From positions 118,180,690 to 118,244,689 of the forward strand of contig CM019066.1 of NCBI GenBank assembly GCA_009667805.1: 64,000 bases of DNA. The letters are read 5' to 3'. Numbering within the stretch: position 1 is the stretch's first letter; each line of letters begins with the position of its first letter. The DNA is from Leptobrachium leishanense (Eukaryota; Chordata; Amphibia; Anura; Megophryidae). The notes beneath the pieces were generated by a model. It was not told the origin of the DNA. It saw only the letters and a list, made by a program, of their open reading frames with translations, and searched no databases. Both the position numbers and the translations under genes were made by a program. This document shows positions 56,664-64,000 of the stretch, in pieces.

Positions 56664-57145
56664 CAGGGTTATTCAATGAGAGGTGAAAAACAGGAGAATG
56701 ACTGGAGAATGTAAAATTCTATGGGGGTTATTCAGAGAGAGGCAAAAAGCAGGAGAATGAGAGGAGAATGGAAAATTCTAGGTCAAAATATTCTCCCATT
56801 TATCTCACTTTCTAAATTGGCTATTTTGACCTAGAATTTTCCATTCTCCAGTCATTCTCCTGCTTTTCACCTCTCTCTGAATAACCCTGTATGTCAAAAC
56901 ATCCAAACCAGAAAAATTCTCCCATTCACCTCACTTTCCAAATCGGCTATTTTGACCTAGAATTTTCATTCTCCAGTCATTCTCCTGCTTTTCACCGCTC
57001 TCTGAATAACCCTGTAAGTCAAAACATCCAAGCCAGAAAAATTCTCCCATTCACCTCACTTTCCAAATCGACTATTTTGACCTAGAATTTTCATTCTCCA
57101 GTCATTCTCCTGCTTTTCACCGCTCTCTGAATAACCCTGTAAGTC
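56664..57145. mobile_element. MITE with tandemly amplified ends
   Basis: Two left-type ends (CAGGGTTATTCAATGAGAGG at 56664 and GGGGTTATTCAGAGAGAGGC at about 56725) face three right-type ends (CTGAATAACCCTGTA, ending near 56891, 57016 and 57141). The right side is a 125-bp tandem repeat carrying CAAATCGGCTATTTTGACC. The internal sequence is shared with the MITE at 39514-39695. Confidence 0.7.
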
Positions 57146-58384
57146 TAATTTCAAATGTTAGCTTTCACATCTCATGTTTTAAATAAATACTAAGCTACTG
57201 TGCTTTTTTTTCTTTTCTTAGAAGTGCTTGGTAGTGATCGTGTTAAAATAATAATTTGTGAAATATCACAATATGGAATGATGTATTTTATTATAATGTA
57301 TAGGTGTAAGGATTGGACTAAAAGTCTAAAATATTACAAAATAAATGTTTAGAGTTTTATATTTCTAAAAGCTACTGAATGTATTCACGGGTTTGTGCTT
57401 TTATTGTCGTGCTATTCACATGTTTGTGAACGGTCATCTCTATTGCATCCTGATTAGAAGAATTGCACATTAACAGTGAAAACAATGTATAGATTTGATG
57501 TGACCCAAGAATCAAAAAATACACTTACCATGCTCCTGGCACGAGAAAGCAAATCATATAGCAATTTGTCTAATTATGTAAGGACTAAATCACGGAGAAG
57601 ATGAGAAAATATGACCTTTATTAGAAGAGATACAATTGATTGAACTTTATAACATGAGCACATCCCTGGTAATTTATTTCCTATTTTATATCTGTTCATA
57701 TACAGTAAATTGTGATCATAAAAGCAATTGTTCAATATACTTTTATTCATGGAGGATGGATTAATTAGACTAGTTACTGAATAAAAAGGAGGACAATTGT
57801 TCAAGCCCATGTATTTCTGATGTTCCATAAAATAGATTATTAGTTTGAAGGGATTTATAGATAATGGTTTTCAAAACTCTCTAAAATTTGACAGAAATTA
57901 CTTGCATTTTTTTATTGCAATGTCTGAGAGTGCAAACAAAGATTTGCAGTTGGTACTACGTGCTACAGATAGCAGAGTCTTCTAAAAAATACACACTTTT
58001 CACCTTTGTTAAATATACAACATAAATCCTCATACTATTTTATGTTCACCATGTGTATTAAGCTATAGAAATAAGTAATCGAATCATAAAACGAAGCTGT
58101 AGATCCAGCTAAAACAAAGTGTGTCCAGAAAGAAAAATGAATCATAAGAATATAGACTTATACTGACTAAAAGCTGAAACCCATAATAAGTACTATATAA
58201 ATGAAAAAAACAAATTGGCCTAATAAAGTCTCCTCATACTCTGCAATAACAGCAAAACATGTTTTGTTGCGATGGGATAAGTGCAGGAAATTTTTCAGAC
58301 ACCAAGTTTGGCATTGTAGTTCACAGTCTGAAACTAGTCAATTCCCTCATATATGCCCTCCAAGAGTTTAATCTAAGGTGCTAG
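57146..58384. other. AT-rich spacer
   Basis: No gene recognised. Confidence 0.4.
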
Positions 58385-58388
58385 TTTA

Positions 58389-58814
58389 GGCTAGGGTCAG
58401 ACGAAAGCAGTTTTAACGTGCGTTTAGACGCACAAAATCACGGCCGCGCTAGCAGCAAATGACGTCCAATGCCGGGGAACACACGAAGTACGGCCACACG
58501 AAAGTTCGTCCGCGCAACGCAAGTGGCAAACGAACGCATTTTTTCTAGAACGTCAAACCGCTAGTACGGACGTACAGAGTGCGCTGCGTCTGCTAGAGGC
58601 ATGTGTGCGTGATTAGGAGACGTCAGACGCTGCTAATGTCCGGCCAACATAACGTCCAGACACAAAAAGTGTTTTATTGATGATCCGTACAAAATCACGG
58701 ACAAAAAGGCGCATCGTATGACCACTATCGCGTATTCCGTGAAAAAATGCGTCCATTCGTTCGAACGCACTTTTTCACGGACAACACGAAAAATGCGTTA
58801 GTCTGACCCTAGCC
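58389..58814. mobile_element. piggyBac-type MITE, copy 3 (426 bp)
   Basis: Ends GGCTAGGGTCAGA and TCTGACCCTAGCC are perfect inverted repeats. Flanks are TTTA (58385-58388) and TTAA (58815-58818). It is more diverged from copies 1 and 2 than they are from each other. Confidence 0.8.
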
Positions 58815-59131
58815 TTAAAGGGACACGGTCACCAAAAAAATGAAATGTTCTTATTTTGTTTATTTTATGTTGCAGATATCTTACATGTGCTTTGCTTTTC
58901 TCTTGTATGTTTAGTTAAGAAAATATTTTACTTTATATGAGTCACTGGATGCATCAATTTTGTGGTCTCGTGTTGTAAACTGCCTCCCCAACAGTATCTT
59001 TACATCACTTGCTCCTCACTCTGTGGCAGTGGCCATAGCATGGAGTCTACGGGTCAATCACAGATTCAAATCATTGTATTGTGTGGGATGTATTCAAAGG
59101 TCATCAGGGAGTAGATTAGAAGTATTTTATG

Positions 59132-60574
59132 AAAAACAACGTATGGAGCATGCAGTGAAAAACATAAGATTGAAAAACTGACTTAAACCATGGATTTACC
59201 ACTGGAACCTCTTTGTGAGAGCTACAATAATAAAATATACAGGCGCATCATAGCGTAAACTGTAACATTTTAATACAAACAAGTAAAAAGTATGAGGGGG
59301 AAGACTAAGAGAAAACTGAAGGAGAGGATATATGAACATTTTTATAATATTCGTAAGCAGAGTGAAAAACATAGTGTGCCTAGACACTGTAATAAATGTC
59401 CCCTTTTTAGTTTTTCTACATTTTTATGGCTGGGTCTCGAGAAAGTCTCAGTTAATTGGAGGGGAGGTGATGCTGATAAAAAATCCATTTGGAGAGAGAG
59501 TGCCTTATTTAGAGACTTTGAAGCCGCCTGGCTTAAATGTCGATATAGACCTTCACTCTTTTCTTTAATTCATATATTTACACATATTCCTTTTTTTAAT
59601 CCCTTTTTTCTCATCTTCCCCTTCAGTGTTCTTAAGTTTCACCTTCTTTTGATATTCATTGGAAACTATCTTACATTGGGGGAACATTGGGGTGTTTCTC
59701 CTTATCCTCATTCCTGCTCGTGTTGGTTTTTGGTACTAATTCTTTCTTCTTTAAAGAAGGTTTTCGGTGTTATTTTTGCTTCATGGACTTTTTAATAAGT
59801 GGACATTGGATACATTTTTTTAATTGCTTATATATTCATTGATTTGTTGCACATACTTTTTGTTACTTTTGCCCTTAAGGCATATGGAGAATGTGGAGTC
59901 ACGACGTCACTTACGGTAGCCTCTAGGGAGCACACCGGGAGTGACCAATCGCTTCTGAAACTACAGGGAGGAATCAGGTGTGACCGGTTGCCTCCTAATG
60001 AAGAGGAGGGGCCTTTTAAGGAGGACAAGGAGTCACTGTAGTCAGCTCCCCTAGGAAGTCACATGAGGAAATGCATCAAGCTGATTGGCTTTGTGACCGC
60101 TTGCTATATCCATTGATCCCGCTGGAGGTGCTGGCTTTGTTATTATTCATCAGATTGCCGGATGATTGCTGTTCCTTTCCATCCACGGAGGCTCATCTCA
60201 GGCTAATAACTGCTGCACCAGTCTGCAATGTGGTGATTATTGGAGGTTTATTTTCATGCTGTTTTGCGCACAGATATTATATTGTGTGCCACTATACTTG
60301 TGAGTGGTTTCATCACCTTTTTACTTGTTTGTATAAAAATGTTACAGTTTTACGCTATGATGCGTCTGTATATTTTATTATTGTAGCTCACACCAAGAGG
60401 TTCCAGTGGTAAATCCATGTTTTAAGTGAGTTTTTCAATCTTACATGTTTTTCACTGCATGCTCCATACGTTGTTTTTCATTTTATATCTAAGAACTTTA
60501 TATGTGTGGGGGAGTGCTGTGAGCTGCTGTGATTAGTTTTGGTATAACACACACTACGCCTGTGTTTGCTTTGG
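59132..60574 (+). mobile_element. PLE-I: truncated Penelope-like element with 15-bp target duplication
   Basis: TAGAAGTATTTTATG flanks it at 59117-59131 and 60575-60589. The inner ends are inverted copies: 59132-59290 mirrors about 60315-60480 (for example CTGGAACCTCTTTGTGAG against its mirror CACACCAAGAGGTTCCAG). A short GIY-YIG coding remnant follows the left arm. The rest is 3' non-coding sequence. The inverted-arm arrangement is like PLE-B and PLE-C. Confidence 0.82.
59283..59568 (+). pseudogene. PLE-I GIY-YIG endonuclease fragment
   Basis: Reads GKTKRKLKERIYEHFYNIRK followed by EKHSVPRHCNK and FLWLGLEKVSVNWRGGDADK, the second half of a PLE GIY-YIG nuclease after the GKT motif. It ends GLNVDIDLHSFL in a shifted frame at 59568, comparable to LGLNERLSYQAF at the end of PLE-D. 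The RT and the first half of the nuclease are missing, and the inverted arm begins where they should be. At least one frameshift (near 59500). Confidence 0.75.
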
Positions 60575-60944
60575 TAGAAGTATTTTATGCTCCTTTCTTA
60601 TCACATTCAGCTGCCATCTCTTATCAGGACGCAGGAGTAGCCTGAATCACAATACACTCCCTGCTACCTTATCTAAACATTCCCTCTTCCACCTCATTAA
60701 CTGTTAAATACTGTAGATTAATAAACAAAATCCATAGAGGAAAGGTTTTTTACAGACTTTGGTAAATGTTGCATCATGGGAAAAAAAAAAATAAAAAAAA
60801 AATAGAGAGATAAAAAAATATTTTCTTTTTTCTTTTTGTATGCAATTACTTCAAGAAAAAAACAGCAGCTTGTGTTTTATAAAGTGGATTTATTTGTATT
60901 GCACAAGTAATCTAGTTACAGCTTATGCAACTAGTAATGTCCCT

Positions 60945-61945
60945 TTACTGATGTAGAACGCAAGGAAGAATTTGACTGGAAGGACCAATCCTTGATGATG
61001 CACATCATGGGTGGAAGTCAGGAATGCTGATGGTGACACCACCAGCTTATTTTGGAGAAGCTCCCATCACAGACACTACATCATGAATAATATACATACA
61101 TTGTAGTTTGAAATATATACTATACTATATATATATTGAAACGTTAGAATTCCATGATGAAACTCATTGCATTTTTTTTGTATTAAAATATTGATTTCTT
61201 AAACATCCTCTGGTTCCTGTTTTTTACCCAGAAAGATGGCTTGGGAAGTAACAGTGGAAATTGGATAGGCTTTCTATACATATATATTGTATTGTGAGCA
61301 CCTTTTTTTTTAAATCTCTTTTGTACATTTGTTTGGTTTTCTTTCATCTTTAATGCACATTTCTCCGTTAAAGTTGCTGAGCCCGAGACATGTTTACTTT
61401 ATTTTTTGCAGATTTGTAAACGTGATAGTTGTCAACCCAGGTATATTCTATTGGAGATGGTTAGTTTAGTGAGAATTTATCACTAACCATGATTCTTGCA
61501 GAAGGGTTTCAATACAGCTACTCCTCCCATGTTTATAAACGTAATGGTGTTATAGATTTCGGGTAGGTATAAAATCCACATGATCAGGCAGTGAGTGAAA
61601 CATCAGAAAAAGCATTTTAGTTACTTTTCATTAGACCTTATTAGTGAAATAGGTCAGAAGCTTCCACAGGTAAGTTGGTTTGTCCACTGTTTTGGGAGTA
61701 AGATTAAAGTGCTTTTGTCAGGAGTCACAGAGGTATCAGGACCCTGATGTGGAAAAATGTGCACCCATGAGGCAAACACTATCAGGTGGGCTAAAATACC
61801 ATTAACAACCTAGCCTTGAAAGTAGTAGCGACAGCTGACAGTTTAAAGAGGATTGTAGACGTGAACAAAGCAAGGTGTTCATGGCAAGTGACCGAGTGAT
61901 TCTTAAACAAGCAAGTAGGCAAACAGAGAGAAGTCAATCAAATTA
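60945..61945. other. Spacer
   Basis: No gene or clear element recognised. Confidence 0.4.
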
Positions 61946-62155
61946 TTATTTTATTGAGAAAGGATTTTACCAGGAAGGATACATTGAGATTTCTCTTGTT
62001 TTCAAGTATGTCCTGGGTGGCGAGTATGTACCGTTAGGGGTTTTGCCCAAGGACACTTACTGGAGAGGTGTTCTTGCTGGCATCGAACCCATGTCTCCAC
62101 AGGCTCTCTCCACGCAGAGCAGTGATGTTACCTCTACTCCACCCAGCCGGTGATT
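61946..62155 (-). repeat. Full-length tRNA-derived SINE
   Basis: Mirror of the copy at 21376. On the plus strand it reads AAAGGATTTTACCAGGAAGG, GTATGTCCTGGGTGGCGAGT, TTGCCCAAGGACACTTACTG, a B-box inverse GGCATCGAACCCATG, and CTCTACTCCACCCAGCCGG at the tRNA-like head. Confidence 0.75.
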
Positions 62156-62159
62156 TAGA

Positions 62160-62255
62160 GCCAATATTTAATTTATTTATTTATTTATTTATAAAGGATT
62201 TTACCAGGAAGGATACATTGAGATTTCTCTCGTTTTCAAGTATGTCCTGGGTAAT
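62160..62255 (-). repeat. SINE tail only, directly beside the full SINE
   Basis: TTTATTTATTTATTTATAAA, then GGATTTTACCAGGAAGGATA and TATGTCCTGGGT. The head is missing. It lies immediately downstream of the previous copy in the same orientation. Confidence 0.7.
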
Positions 62256-63480
62256 TAACTCACCAGTTTCATCTTTCACTTATTGGGGACATGACAAGAA
62301 GTGCTGGATAGGTTATCAGGACAAGGCCATATTAGCAGTGTGTATAAGTCTCCACGGATATGAAAAGGAAAATAAGCCATGTCAGAAGGCTTAATGAGGA
62401 ATATGCAGAATTCAGGAGTATTTTAGGTAGATTGCCTTTTTTGCTAACGGCTGTAGGAAAAAATATCATGTCCGTTGCAAAAATGCTCAGAAAGTGAGAA
62501 CTTGGTTATAGGAGAGGACGTGGAACATGCCAACTGGAAATACCTAGAGGGAATAGTAATCATATTACTTGACATGTATTAAGGAGTACATATATAATAC
62601 GCATAATTCTTATAACAGTATTGGGTCTTGTATAGAACAGATTGGATATGCTTGAAGGTTTGTATGATGCTTTGTAGATTGACAGGAGCAGAAATGCCAG
62701 ATTCCGGTAATGAATCCTGTAATTGGCATTAAGAGAGACAGCTGAATTAGTGTACATAAATTTTAAAACCAAACTCAGTCAGTGGAAGATGTCAAGTTGG
62801 ATATCTTGGAAATAGGTGACAAAATATTGAAACATTTTTCTGTGTTGTCCTATTATGCCAGTAGGATTTTCTGCCTGTTTGTTTGAATGCAGATGAAGAG
62901 CAATGAACATTGAGCAATGATTGTGATGGTCTTGGTAGTTAAAATGTGGGCATGAATGGAGACCTTCGATTGGTTAGTTCTCAAACCTGGATTGACATGT
63001 ATATGGACTATCTCTCTGGTAAATAATGTTATTGTTTGAGCTATAGATGATAAACTAGGGTACAGGTCACATTTTTCTCTTAAACCCTGTCACTCACCGA
63101 AGGAAATTGTAATGCAGCGGATTGCAAGTTACTCATCACTGAACTAGCACTGGGAGGGTGGTAGCAAGCTCTTGAAGGGTCCTGACAGTCACAGTGCATG
63201 GAATATTCGCAAAAGAGTTCCAAACAAATGTAGTATAAATAGAAAATCCAATGCTCTAATCAAAGATCAAGGTTAACAAAGTCAGTATGGAAAAGGATTG
63301 TCTATTACAGACCTCAAAATTTCCACTCGCCTGTTCGCATTCGGCGAGTGGAAATTATCTGAGGGCGAGTGGGGTGGAGTGACCCGTTTGTTGCTGGGGC
63401 CAGGTTCAGTGTGCCGCCGCCTTAATTCACAGCTCCGGTATCAGACTCCTAGAGTCCGAATCCGTCTGCCTGATCGACGC
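62256..63480. other. Spacer
   Basis: No gene recognised. Confidence 0.4.
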
Positions 63481-63483
63481 TGA

Positions 63484-63662
63484 CCCACCCACGTGATGCT
63501 TCGTAGACTCGCAGCATGCTGCGAGTGTGTGACGCTTCACATGGATGGGCAGGTGACCCACGAGATTCACGTTCACAGATCACCTGCCCACCCATGTGAA
63601 GCGTCACACACTCACAGCGTAAGTGCTGCGAGTCTACGAAGCATCACGTGGGTGGGTCAGGT
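63484..63662. repeat. GC-rich long inverted repeat, arms of about 80 bp
   Basis: GACCCACCCACGTGATGCTT and GTAGACTCGCAGCA in the left arm are mirrored by TGCTGCGAGTCTACGAAGCA and CACGTGGGTGGGTC in the right. GTGTGTGACGCTTCACATGG..CAGGTGA pairs with TCACCTGCCCACCCATGTGA and GCGTCACACACTC. The loop is about 25 bases. Two CACGTG sites lie at the base. It could be a MITE core. Confidence 0.8.
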
Positions 63663-63837
63663 GACGAGCCGGAGGGGGAGGCACCAATGCAGCGTGTCAT
63701 TCCCAAACTCTTGTTAGGAGTGTGGGAAGCACGCTGCAGCTTCGATCAGCACACAGAAGAGGTGGAGCCAGCCTGCATCCTTCCAGACCAGGAAGGAGGA
63801 CAGAGCAGCCCAATCTGCTGAATGTGTGTAAGTAAGA

Positions 63838-64000
63838 GAGAAGAGAATGAGAGAGGGGAGGTGAAAAAGAGAAGAGAATGAGAGAGGGGAGGTGAAAAAG
63901 AGAAGAGAATGAGAGAGGGGAGGTGAAAAAGAGAAAGTGAGGGATGAAAAAGAGAATGAGGGGGTGAAAAAGAGAGAATGAGGGAGGGGGTGAGAAAGAA
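63838..64000. repeat. Purine-rich minisatellite, 31-bp unit
   Basis: Three near-perfect copies of AGAAGAGAATGAGAGAGGGG plus AGGTGAAAAAG, then degenerate GAGGGATGAAAAAGAGAATG units running off the window. The top strand is almost pure A/G. Confidence 0.85.

Larger units (their letters stand above)
58819..60944. mobile_element. Possible second TTAA-type MITE, split by PLE-I
   Basis: Begins AGGGACACGG next to the TTAA that also bounds MITE copy 3, and ends ATTACTAGT-type sequence's inverse at AATGTCCCT followed by TTAC. Removing PLE-I leaves about 670 bp. The inverted ends are short (AGGGACA), so this is tentative. Confidence 0.45.

Noticed and set aside
61355..61400. GTTGCTGAGCCCGAGACATG as another hammerhead core
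   Set aside because: No stem II can be formed and the GAAAC segment is missing.

Overview
This window looks like a large, repeat-rich vertebrate genome, most likely an anuran amphibian. The clues are a Tx1/L1-type LINE, a CR1 LINE, many GIY-YIG Penelope-like elements (PLEs), piggyBac, hAT, Harbinger and mariner elements, and a tRNA-derived SINE whose tail core recurs throughout. The taxon is inferred from this repeat mix, not proven. I found no convincing host protein-coding gene, tRNA or rRNA gene. Nearly every long open frame is transposon-derived or an artefact of a tandem repeat.

Layout. 1-4.3 kb: a decayed L1 on the minus strand, broken by a hairpin-rich piggyBac-like element and a 436-bp MITE. 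4.4-6.15 kb: a hAT element with an 8-bp target duplication, carrying about 35 copies of a 33-bp minisatellite. 6.3-13.2 kb: a 6.86-kb piggyBac element with TTAA flanks, a frameshifted transposase and four classes of tandem array. 14.7-16 kb: a truncated PLE. 17.9-18.3 kb: a hairpin-rich Harbinger-type MITE. 18.5-21.6 kb: SINE-like repeats. 22.5-37.9 kb: a stack of three PLEs. PLE-B has 847-bp inverted arms. PLE-D is split by PLE-C, which sits inside it with a 14-bp target duplication. PLE-C in turn holds a CR1 LINE and a 1.5-kb putative solo LTR, and PLE-D a second solo LTR. 38-50 kb: AT-rich spacer with MITEs, PLE fragments, a mariner end and a CR1 tail. 50.2-52.7 kb: an 890-bp palindrome and a complete 1.2-kb copy of the hairpin-rich piggyBac-like element. 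53-64 kb: a palindromic PLE end pair, hAT and piggyBac MITEs, PLE-I with a 15-bp target duplication, SINEs, a GC-rich palindrome and a purine minisatellite.

How the parts relate. The autonomous-type enzymes present are a piggyBac transposase with all three catalytic aspartates but two frameshifts, a CR1 reverse transcriptase with a long intact frame, and several PLE RT/GIY-YIG proteins that are all interrupted. The MITEs have no enzyme here and would rely on relatives elsewhere. The most interesting signals are hammerhead-ribozyme-like cores in several distinct PLE ends, with stems that covary between families, and non-coding transposon ends built as strings of consecutive hairpins. All coordinates and matches were read by eye; no alignment or folding software was run.
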